DNA from: Verrucomicrobia bacterium UBA4286
GTDB lineage: Bacteria > Verrucomicrobiota > Kiritimatiellia > RFP12 > UBA1067
Length of the DNA: 18,768 bases
Direction of reading: 5' to 3'
Assembly: GCA_002395905.1 (NCBI GenBank)
Contig: DGVK01000086.1
Coordinates: forward strand, 190-18,957
Below the pieces are notes generated by a model. It had not been told where the DNA came from, did no database searches, and saw only the letters and a list, made by a program, of their open reading frames with translations. Made by a program: the position numbers and the translations under genes. Positions within the stretch are counted from its first letter, which is position 1. Each line of letters begins with the position of its first letter. Positions 7,745 to 15,600 of the stretch are shown here, one piece after another.

Positions 7745-7759
7745 ATGGTATAATACCAT
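7745..7759. promoter_or_regulatory. rpoZ promoter with extended -10 inside a perfect palindrome
   Basis: TATAAT at 7749-7754 is preceded by TGG (7746-7748), giving an extended -10. The -35 region at 7726-7731 (TACCGC) is poor, as expected when an extended -10 carries the promoter. The -10 is embedded in ATGGTAT-A-ATACCAT, a perfect 15-base inverted repeat that could be an operator. The ATG of rpoZ is at 7786, about 25 bases after the expected start. Confidence 0.6.
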
Positions 7760-7785
7760 CTTCCAATCCGGAGAAGGAAGCACAG

Positions 7786-8064
7786 ATGAACAGCGAACTC
7801 TTGAAAAAAGCACACGAGAAGATCCCCTCGACGCCCGTCCTGGTGAACCTCATTTCCAAGCGCGAGCGCGAGCTTATAAACGGCGCCAAGCCGCTTGTGA
7901 GGCCCGAGTCTCTCGACGAGGACAAGTGCGACATAGCCCTCAGGGAGGTTGCCGAAGGGCGTCTCATCGCCGAAATCGACTTTGACGCCATCGCCAGAGC
8001 CGAGGACGCGAAGACGAAGTGGAACATGAAGCACATGAACGTCAACTCCCTCTTCGGGGACTGA
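7786..8064 (+). CDS. rpoZ: RNA polymerase omega subunit
   Basis: This 92-residue protein fits the omega family in size and in pattern: 'VLVNLISKRERELINGAKPLV' corresponds to the first helix with its basic 'kR.r.l..g' segment, and 'DKCDIALREVAEGRLIAEID' to the 'd.alrEia.Gki' helix. Omega binds the beta-prime subunit and helps core RNA polymerase assembly. The start is fixed by GGAGAAGGAA about 7 bases ahead. It lies 13 bases before smpB, with which it is probably co-transcribed. The tail 'KTKWNMKHMNVNSLFGD' is lineage-specific. Homology is fairly weak at the N-terminus, so the call rests on the central segment and size. Confidence 0.75.
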   Translation: MNSELLKKAHEKIPSTPVLVNLISKRERELINGAKPLVRPESLDEDKCDIALREVAEGRLIAEIDFDAIARAEDAKTKWNMKHMNVNSLFGD

Positions 8065-8077
8065 CGGGACGCGGGGC

Positions 8078-8530
8078 ATGCCCGACAGGAAGTTCAATCC
8101 GGTATTCGCCGAGAACAGAAAGGCGAGGCATGACTATACCGTACTCGACACCGTCGAGTGCGGTATCGTCTTGACTGGAACCGAGGTGAAGTCGGTGCGC
8201 CACGGCGAGATGTCGCTTGCGGGCTCCTACGCGGCGGTTCTCAAGGATGAACTCTGGCTCGTCGGGGCCGACATAGCCGCCTACAGGTTCGGCAACCGCT
8301 TCAACCACGAGCCCAAGAGCATGAGAAAACTCCTCGTCCACCGCAAGGAGGTCGAGGCGATGAGGCTCAAGACCGAGGCGAAGGGGCTTACGCTCGTCCC
8401 CTTGAAGGTCTATCTCAAGGGCGGGCGCATAAAGGTCGCGCTCGGCGTATGTCGCGGCAAGGCGATGCACGACAAGCGTGAAACGCTCAAGAACAAGGCG
8501 GTTCAACGCGATATGGAGCGCGGGCTGTAG
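8078..8530 (+). CDS. smpB: SsrA-binding protein SmpB
   Basis: The 150 residues match SmpB throughout: 'NRKARHDYTVLDTVECGIVLTGTEVKSVRHGEMSLAGSYA' at the N-terminus, 'NRFNHEPKSMRKLLVHRKEV' in the middle, 'GLTLVPLKVYLKGGRIKVALGVCRGKAMHDKRETLK' and a basic tail 'KAVQRDMERGL'. SmpB binds tmRNA and brings it to stalled ribosomes for trans-translation. The length is normal. The tmRNA gene is not found in the window. It follows rpoZ by 13 bases with a GGGG-type ribosome site, and is followed 43 bases later by the sugar cassette. Confidence 0.95.
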   Translation: MPDRKFNPVFAENRKARHDYTVLDTVECGIVLTGTEVKSVRHGEMSLAGSYAAVLKDELWLVGADIAAYRFGNRFNHEPKSMRKLLVHRKEVEAMRLKTEAKGLTLVPLKVYLKGGRIKVALGVCRGKAMHDKRETLKNKAVQRDMERGL

Positions 8531-8573
8531 GCGCGGCCCGGCGCGGGACGATGCAGATGAAAGGATGTTCGTA

Positions 8574-9329
8574 ATGATCAACGTAGGCATAATCGGATGC
8601 GGCTTCGTGGGCGGTGCGCTCAAGGCGTGGCTCGAAGAGAACAACAAGGAGTGCGCGCTTTTCATCAGCGATCCGCCCAAAGGTTTCAACGACGACCTTT
8701 CGAAGGTCGATGTCGCGTTCCTCCAGATACACGTTCCCACCGAGGACGACGGCACGCAGGACCTTACGCTCATGAAGGAGCTTATCCGCAAACTCCCCGA
8801 CGTTCCCGTGTTCGTGCGCACGACGATTCTTCCCGGCTCCAGCGAAATGCTCTCCAGGGAGACGGGCCGTCAGGTGTGCTACATGCCCGAATTCCTCTCC
8901 GAGCGCACGTATCTCGAGGACTTCCGCCGTCAGCCGATGGTCTTCACCGGCGCGATCGAGCTTCTCTGCCGCATCTTCAAGGGCAAGACCTTTACGACCA
9001 TGACGCCGCTCGAGGCCGAGATCACGAAATACTGCCACAACGTCTTCGGCGCATACAAGGTAACCTACTTCAACGCGGTCTACGACTACTGCCGCAGGAT
9101 GGGTGCCGACTGGGCGCGCGTCCACGCGGGAATGCTCCTTTCGGGCTATATCAACGACACCCATACATTCGTCCCCGGGCCGGACGGGAAGTTCGGTTAT
9201 GGCGGCAAGTGCTTCCCGAAGGACGTGAACGCCTTCGCCAAGATGACCGAAGGCTACCCGCTCGGAACCCTGCTGAAGCCTCTTCATGAACTGAACGTCA
9301 GGTTCCGCGGCTTCGAGGAGCATATCTGA
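8574..9329 (+). CDS. Short UDP-glucose/UDP-sugar dehydrogenase-like protein
   Basis: The ATG at 8574 follows AAAGG (8560-8564) by 9 bases, giving 251 residues; an ATG at 8565 is too close to that site. The N-terminus has a Rossmann motif, GCGFVG (Gly8, Gly10, Gly13). '[19 protein letters not shown]' carries the conserved Lys and Asn of UDP-glucose dehydrogenases, and '[10 protein letters not shown]' carries the catalytic thiol, Cys213. Full-length enzymes have about 390-450 residues; here the C-terminal UDP-binding domain is absent. The reaction in the family is UDP-glucose to UDP-glucuronate with two NAD. The downstream decarboxylase uses that product, which supports the role. Its stop overlaps the next start (TGATG). 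Short forms of this kind are known, so truncation by mutation is not required. Confidence 0.8.
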   Translation: MINVGIIGCGFVGGALKAWLEENNKECALFISDPPKGFNDDLSKVDVAFLQIHVPTEDDGTQDLTLMKELIRKLPDVPVFVRTTILPGSSEMLSRETGRQVCYMPEFLSERTYLEDFRRQPMVFTGAIELLCRIFKGKTFTTMTPLEAEITKYCHNVFGAYKVTYFNAVYDYCRRMGADWARVHAGMLLSGYINDTHTFVPGPDGKFGYGGKCFPKDVNAFAKMTEGYPLGTLLKPLHELNVRFRGFEEHI

Positions 9330-10318
9330 TGGAAATCAAACTGCCAAGAAAAGCCCTCGTGACAGGCGCCGCCGGCTTCCTCGGCAGCCACCTCTGCCGC
9401 CGTCTTCTCGCCGACGGATACGAGGTGACCGCGCTCGACAACCTCTTTACAGGGACGAAGGACAACATCCTCGACCTGATGGACAGCAAGCGCTTCTCGT
9501 TCGTCCTGCACGACGTGACGCAGCCTTTCTGGGGGCGGTTCGACGAGATTTACAACCTGGCCTGCCCCGCCAGCCCCATCCATTACCAGCACAACCCCGT
9601 CGAGACCATTAAGTCAAGCGTGCTCGGGATGATGAACATGCTCGATCTCGCGCTCAAGACCAAGGCGAAACTTCTCCACACCTCCACGAGCGAAGTCTAC
9701 GGCGACCCTCTCGTCCACCCGCAGGTCGAAAGCTACCGGGGCAATGTGAACACAATCGGCGTGCGCAGCTGCTACGACGAAGGAAAGCGCTGCGCCGAGA
9801 CACTCGCCGCCGACTACCGCCGCGAATTCGGCGTGGACGTGCGGATGGTGAGAATCTTTAACACCTACGGCCCCAACATGCACCCCAAAGACGGGCGCGT
9901 CATATCCAACTTCATCATGCAGGCCCTCGCCGACGAGGATATGACCCTCTTCGGCGACGGCGGGCAGACGCGCAGCTTCCAGTACTGCGACGACCTCATA
10001 GAGGCGATGCGCCGCTATATGGAACTCCCGCGCGGGACGGTCGACGCCTTTTGCGAACGCCACGGCCTCGGCGCGCCCGTCGTGAACACGGGCAATCCGG
10101 GCGAATACACCATCCGCCAGCTCGCCGAAGAGACGCTGAGGCAGATTCCCGAATCAAAGTCGAAACTCGTATTCCTCCCGCTCCCGGCGGACGACCCCAA
10201 GCGGCGCAAGCCAGATATAACGCTCGCGCGCGAACTCCTCGGCTGGGAGCCGAAGGTCCCGCTTGCGGAAGGCCTCGCCCGCACCATCGCCTATTTCAGG
10301 GGGCTGGTGGCGCGATGA
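9329..10318 (+). CDS. uxs: UDP-glucuronate decarboxylase (UDP-xylose synthase)
   Basis: The 329-residue protein is an extended short-chain dehydrogenase: '[12 protein letters not shown]' binds NAD, and '[11 protein letters not shown]', '[27 protein letters not shown]', '[15 protein letters not shown]' and '[11 protein letters not shown]' are hallmark segments of UXS enzymes. The catalytic set TSE and Y-x3-K are intact. It converts UDP-glucuronate through a 4-keto intermediate to UDP-xylose in the cytosol. Length and motifs are normal. The gene overlaps the preceding stop by one base and its own stop overlaps the following ATG (ATGA), which suggests coupled translation with both neighbours. 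Confidence 0.92.
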   Translation: MEIKLPRKALVTGAAGFLGSHLCRRLLADGYEVTALDNLFTGTKDNILDLMDSKRFSFVLHDVTQPFWGRFDEIYNLACPASPIHYQHNPVETIKSSVLGMMNMLDLALKTKAKLLHTSTSEVYGDPLVHPQVESYRGNVNTIGVRSCYDEGKRCAETLAADYRREFGVDVRMVRIFNTYGPNMHPKDGRVISNFIMQALADEDMTLFGDGGQTRSFQYCDDLIEAMRRYMELPRGTVDAFCERHGLGAPVVNTGNPGEYTIRQLAEETLRQIPESKSKLVFLPLPADDPKRRKPDITLARELLGWEPKVPLAEGLARTIAYFRGLVAR

Positions 10319-11601
10319 CCCCCAAAAAGCCTTTCCCTGCGTGGCCGAAGTTCGACAGGCGCTGCGAGCGCAAGGTCGCCGGGATTCTGCGGTCGGGAAA
10401 GGTCAACTACTGGACAGGCGGCGAAGGCCGCGCCTTCGAAGAGGCGTGGGCGAAGTGGCTCGGCGTGAAGAACGCCGTCTCCGTCACGAACGGAACGGCC
10501 GCGCTCCATCTCGCTTTGACGGCGCTCGGCGTCGGCGCGGGCGACGAGGTGATATGCACCTCCTATTCCTTCATCGCCTCGTCCTTCTGCGCGCTCATCG
10601 CAGGGGCGATGCCTGTATTCTGCGATGTTGGCGAAGACCACCTCATCGACCCCGCGAAGATCGAGGCCTGCATAACGCCCCGCACCAAGGCGGTGGTCGT
10701 CGTCCACCTCTACGGGATGGTCGCCGACATGGACCCGATAATGTCCGTCGCCCGCCGCCACGGTCTTTTCGTCGTCGAAGACTGCGCGCAGTGCATCGGC
10801 GGCGTGTATAAAGGGCGCAAGACCGGCACGATAGGAGACGTCGGGTGTTTTTCGTTCTGCCAGTCGAAGCAGATCACGACCGGCGGGGAAGGGGGGATGG
10901 TCTGCTGCCGCGACGACGCGCTCGCGTGGGAGCTGCGCTCCCTGCGCGACCACGGCAGCGACGTCAAGGCGAAACTTCGCGGCGAGAAATCCACGAAAGG
11001 CCGCCCCTACGTCCACCGGCGCGTCGGCTACAACTGCCGCATGACCGAAATCCAGAGTGCGATCGGCCTCGTGGAGCTATCGCGCTACGACAGCTGGCAC
11101 CTGCCGCGCCGCAGGCGGCTCGGCCGGGCGCTCATAAAGGCGCTCGGCGCACATCCGCTCGTCAGGTTCGCGCCGGTCGACACTCCCGGGCGGATGAACA
11201 GTTTCTGGCTCGCGCCGTTCGTGCTGCGCGAAGAGCTGCTCGATATACCGGTTTCGCAGTTCATCGCCGAGGTGCAGGCCGAGGGCGTGCAGGCCTACGC
11301 GATATTCTGGCCCGAGATGTACGGCGAAGAGGCGTTCTTGAAGCGGCGCGGTTTCGGCGACGCGAACTATCCTTTTGACGATCCGGCGAGCGCGCGCATC
11401 GATTACGCGGCGGCGGACTGCCCGGTCGCGCGCGCCATGGCTCGCGCGACAATCGGCTTCTGGACCCACCCCGTCTACACCCTGCGCCATATCGCGCAGG
11501 ACGTCGCCGCATTCAAGAAAGTCGCCGCCAGGCACATGCCCCGCGCCCTTGGCCATTGCCCGGCGCGTGCGCGGCAGGAAAATGCTATGCCGTCCTCGTG
11601 A
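10315..11601 (+). CDS. DegT/DnrJ/EryC1/StrS-type sugar aminotransferase
   Basis: The ATG at 10315 overlaps the stop of the decarboxylase gene and gives 428 residues. Fold-type I PLP features are clear: '[33 protein letters not shown]', '[12 protein letters not shown]' (PLP Asp) and '[17 protein letters not shown]' with the Schiff-base Lys185; '[21 protein letters not shown]' follows. Such enzymes transfer an amino group to a keto-sugar nucleotide. Next to a UDP-xylose synthase, a 4-keto-pentose could be the acceptor, as in ArnB, but the product cannot be deduced. The last 20 or so residues are a lineage-specific tail. Relative to the ArnA/ArnB scheme, no formyltransferase is seen. Confidence 0.88.
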   Translation: MTPKKPFPAWPKFDRRCERKVAGILRSGKVNYWTGGEGRAFEEAWAKWLGVKNAVSVTNGTAALHLALTALGVGAGDEVICTSYSFIASSFCALIAGAMPVFCDVGEDHLIDPAKIEACITPRTKAVVVVHLYGMVADMDPIMSVARRHGLFVVEDCAQCIGGVYKGRKTGTIGDVGCFSFCQSKQITTGGEGGMVCCRDDALAWELRSLRDHGSDVKAKLRGEKSTKGRPYVHRRVGYNCRMTEIQSAIGLVELSRYDSWHLPRRRRLGRALIKALGAHPLVRFAPVDTPGRMNSFWLAPFVLREELLDIPVSQFIAEVQAEGVQAYAIFWPEMYGEEAFLKRRGFGDANYPFDDPASARIDYAAADCPVARAMARATIGFWTHPVYTLRHIAQDVAAFKKVAARHMPRALGHCPARARQENAMPSS

Positions 11602-11614
11602 AAGGAAGCCTCAA

Positions 11615-12481
11615 ATGACCGCAAACGAGAACCAGATTGTAGTCTATCAGCCGAACGAAACCGTTCGGTTGGATGTGCGCCTTGAAAACGAGACAGTGTG
11701 GCTTACGCAAGCCCAGTTGTGCGAATTGTTCCAGCGCGACGTATCTGTGATAAGTCGACACATCAAGAACATATTTTCTGAGGGCGAGCTGGACAAGGAA
11801 AGCAATTTGCATTTTTTGCAAATTGCAAATTCAGACCGTCCTGTCGCTTTGTACAGTCTGGATGTGATCATCTCTGTCGGCTACCGCGTCAAATCGGTTG
11901 TCGGCACCAGATTTCGGCAATGGGCGAACAAGATATTGAAAGAGTATGTTTTACGAGGCTATGCCGTCAATGAGCGAATAGAGAGGCTTGAGCGAAAAGT
12001 CCTGAAGCATGACGAACAGATTAATCTTGTTTTGCGAACTTCTTTGCCGCCTGTTCAGGGCGTGTTTTACGACGGGCAGATGTGGGATGCGCGCACAATG
12101 GTGCTGAAGCTTGTCGCAAGCGCCAAGCGGTCTCTGATATTGATAGACAACTGGGTGACAGCGGAAACGCTTGACATCTTCTCGAAAAAGCGCAAGGGGG
12201 CGAAAGTGACGATATTCACCTCGGAGCATCGCAAGAATGGAGTGCCCCACCGCAAGATTTCCGACGCAGACATTGCAACTTTCAACGCGCAGTATCCGAA
12301 ACTCGATGTTCTCTACAGCGAAACCTTTCACGACCGGTTCCTCATCGTTGACGACAAGGAACTCTATCTCATAGGTGCATCGCTGAAGGACCTCGGCGCA
12401 AAATGTTTCGCATTCACCAAGCTTGATCCAGGAGAAATCGAGCGCATTAAGAAATCTGCGTTCGGCATCTTCCGGCACTGA
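11615..12481 (+). CDS. RhuM-family protein with phospholipase-D-like C-terminus
   Basis: The ATG at 11615 lies behind AAAGGAAG (8 bases) and gives 288 residues. Residues about 7-125 match the RhuM domain ('VRLENETVWLTQAQLCELFQRDVSVISRHIKNIFSEGELD', 'YSLDVIISVGYRVKSVVGTRFRQWANKILKEYVLRGYAVN'). Helical 'RIERLERKVLKHDEQ' links to a C-terminal part with 'KRSLILIDNW' and 'FHDRFLIVDDKELYLIGAS', an HKD-like motif (His239, Arg241, Asp246, then G-x-S). RhuM proteins are widespread accessory DNA-binding-like proteins of uncertain function. The single HKD-like half-site with Arg for Lys may be inactive or need dimerisation. Base composition is less GC-rich than the genes before it, suggesting transfer. 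It follows the aminotransferase by 13 bases. Confidence 0.75.
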   Translation: MTANENQIVVYQPNETVRLDVRLENETVWLTQAQLCELFQRDVSVISRHIKNIFSEGELDKESNLHFLQIANSDRPVALYSLDVIISVGYRVKSVVGTRFRQWANKILKEYVLRGYAVNERIERLERKVLKHDEQINLVLRTSLPPVQGVFYDGQMWDARTMVLKLVASAKRSLILIDNWVTAETLDIFSKKRKGAKVTIFTSEHRKNGVPHRKISDADIATFNAQYPKLDVLYSETFHDRFLIVDDKELYLIGASLKDLGAKCFAFTKLDPGEIERIKKSAFGIFRH

Positions 12482-12498
12482 ACCGGCTACGCACCGCC

Positions 12499-12531
12499 CC
12501 CACGCCCGTTCGGGTGACAAAATATTTTTTC
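12499..12531 (+). terminator. Weak terminator-like hairpin after the RhuM-type gene
   Basis: CGCCC and GGGTG flank a GTTC loop (about 12501-12515), followed by ACAAAATATTTTTT. The stem is only five pairs with a G-T pair, so termination may be partial. Confidence 0.35.
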
Positions 12532-12542
12532 CCGCCCCCCTC

Positions 12543-12571
12543 TTGCCAAACGCCGCAGGATATGGTATCAT
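12543..12571 (+). promoter_or_regulatory. Promoter of the giant secreted-protein gene
   Basis: TTGCCA (12543-12548) and TATCAT (12566-12571) are 17 bases apart, and TGG precedes the -10. The transcript would start near 12578 and carry about 47 leader bases with AAGGAAAGG just ahead of the ATG at 12625. Confidence 0.7.
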
Positions 12572-12624
12572 AGTGCCAAACTCGGCGGGAGGTCTGTCGA
12601 GGCAACACAAGGAAAGGCGCACTA

Positions 12625-15600
12625 ATGAAACGACTATTAATAGCAATCGCTGCGGCTGCGACGACTATGTTCGCATCTGCGGCAGTGTTAGAAAGCGAGG
12701 ACTTTGAAGGCTCCTCGCTTTGGACAGGAGTCACGGCTGCTGAATACGGGAAAGAAACTCCTGTAGCATTGCAGTATCCGTTCACAGCCACTAACAAGAC
12801 GTATGGCGTTCTTGACGACGTGGCCACAAGCCCGGAGGCTGAAGGCGCAACATGTTTCGACATGTATGTGCAGTTCAAGCCTTTGACGGAAGAGGCGAAA
12901 CTCGCCGATGGTGCCAAGCTTGCGGTATATGCCGATTTAGATGGTGGTGTTCATGTGTTGACGCCTGGTAATGATTACACGACTGATGGATCTGTCGATA
13001 CCAACACATGGGCGCGTCTTACAATCGTTGCGGAATCTAACGGCTACAAGGTTTACGTTGGTGGCAAGGAAGGTCTGCTCGCTGCCGACGGCATTGATGA
13101 TAATAACATCTTCCCTGCCGCCCCCGGCGCGAAGACCGTTGAGTTCACCGGTTCGGGCAAGCTCGACAACTTTGTCGCCCGCACGACAAATCCGTTCTAT
13201 ACCGGAAATTATGCGGCAAGCGTCGGCACCGGAGCCGACAACGAGAAATATGCCACTTACAGCGATGCGCTCGCGGATGTCCTTTCTTCTGGCGCGACTG
13301 ATGCAATCACGATTGCCGGAGAAACGCCTAAGACCGTGAACGGCACGGCTGCAAATCCCTACGAGATTACGAACCTTGCCGACCTTCAGGCCCTCGCGGA
13401 TGCCGTTAATGCAGGCAATACTTGCTCGGGCAAGTGCTTTGTCCAGACCGCCAACATTGACATGTCGGAAGCTGGTGCCTTCGCCGGTATCGGCGTGTAT
13501 AACGCCACCCCGACGGATGGCAAGCCTTTCGCCGGAACCTATGATGGTGGCAACTTCAAGATTTCCAATGTGACGATGACCGCTCGCAACTACGGCGGCA
13601 TCTTCAACCAGGTCAACGGCGGCACGATCAAGAACCTCACCGTCGAGAACATTTCGACCGCCGCGACCTCCCCTAGCGAGTTCGGCTACGCCATCGTCGG
13701 CAACGCCGGCAACGGCGCGACGCTTGAAAACCTCACTGCGGCCGGCTCTTTCCTCTCGTCCGAGAAGCCCGGCACCCACAACATGGCCGGTATCGTCGTC
13801 CGTGCTTGCGGCGGCGGCACGAACGGCACTCTGATCAAGAACTGCACCAACAACGCCACGGTTTATGGCGCTTACACCAAGATGGCTGGTATCTGCGCCA
13901 TTGCGCAGCATAAAGTCGACGGTGGCCCTGTTACGTTCGACGGTTGCTCCAACACCGGCACCCTGGCAATGCCTTCCGGCTCCAAAGCGGGTCGTGACGG
14001 TCTTGCCGGTATCATTGGTTATGTCAATGATGACACGGTTTTGAAGGGGTGTTCAAATACTGGCACTATGACTTCTACCCTTGAGACAGCGAAGGTTGGT
14101 CAGCTCGTCGGCTGGGCGTATAATTCTGTTCTGACGTTCGAGGATGCCGGCACAATTGCCGCCAATGGCCCTGCAAAGATTGGCGATTTCGGTTCTACGA
14201 ATGTCCTTGACTGGGTCATCAGCGGTGATCCGGGAAAGGGCTTCGACTTCAATGTTTACGGTAAGGAAGGAACCACGGTTGAAATTGCAAAGGACTTTAC
14301 GGGTTTCCCGCCGCAGAACGCCGATATTAAGCCCACGCTCAAGCTTTCGGCGAACATGACAATCAACAATGGTTGGCAGAATATTACCAACGCGACGTTT
14401 ACGGCGATTTCCGGCACCGGTACGCTGACCGCGTCGCACACATACGACTATGTGAAGTTCTACAGGATAAAGAAACTTGACGGCTTCACCGGCACTCTCG
14501 CCTCTGGCCAGCCGCGGGTCTATTTCGTCATTGACGACATTGTCGCGGCGGAGACGCCCGCATACGGCAAGGCAGTCGTCAAGGGAGGTTCCTCTCTCAA
14601 GGTCTATGATCTTGCTTCGACCACTCTTGGCGGCGTTGCAGCCGACCTCTGCGTCGATACTCTCGACAACCAGAACGGCATCTATCTCGCCGCAGCGCAG
14701 GTCGTCGCGGACGATGAATCGACCACCGGCTACGCCAGCGTCGCGAATGCACTTGACGCCGCCGATGCGGCATTCGCCTCCACGGTCAACGTCCTTGACG
14801 CGAATGCGAAGGAAGTTCCGGCGACCGGCTGGTCGTATGCGAACGGCGTCTATACCTCGACTCGCGAGGTTGCCACGCTGAACGACACGAGCTATCCGTC
14901 GCTCGCCAAGGCTCTCGCCGCCGCCAAGTCCGGCGACACCGTCACGCTCGTCGCGGCTTCTCCCGAAGCGGTCACGATTCCCGCCGGCGTCACTGTCGTC
15001 GTCACGGACAATGTCGCGTTCAACGGCACCGTCGCTGGTGCAGGCGCTGTCAAATACACTGCCGCGCAGACCGGCACAATCAAGTTCGGCGAATGGACCG
15101 GCACGGTCACGCTCGATTGGGCGGGCATCGTCAATGCGGGCGATATCGCTCCTGTCGTGTCAAAATATGGCAAGGCGGGTTCGACCGTTGAAATCGGACC
15201 GAACGGCACGATTTCCGGCGCTTCCTACTTCAACACCGATCCTGTTGCAACACTCAAGGTGTCCGGGTTCGTGTCCATTGACAATGGTTCTAGCAGCACC
15301 GAACGGACGCTCCCGACCGTAACCGGCGATGGCGTACTCGTATTCGGCTCAAGCGGTGGCAGGGTCAACTACAGAATAACCAATCTCGTCGAATGGAATG
15401 GCGTCGTCACGAACAGCTCTGCTGCTGTTGGCATTGCCAACGTCACATCTGGTTCGGGCAAGATTGTGTTCGCCTCCACTCCGGATATTGCGCCCACCAT
15501 CGGCGAAGGCTTTACAGGTGAAGTTTACTTGAACTTCAACTACTCGAACTACAATATTGCGCTCTATGGCGGTGTCAATGCGACTCGCTACCTCGGCACA

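Noticed and set aside
7093..8097. Open frame of 334 codons on the - strand
   Set aside because: It covers the ThyX-like gene, rpoZ and their promoter in reverse; no ribosome site or family pattern was seen.
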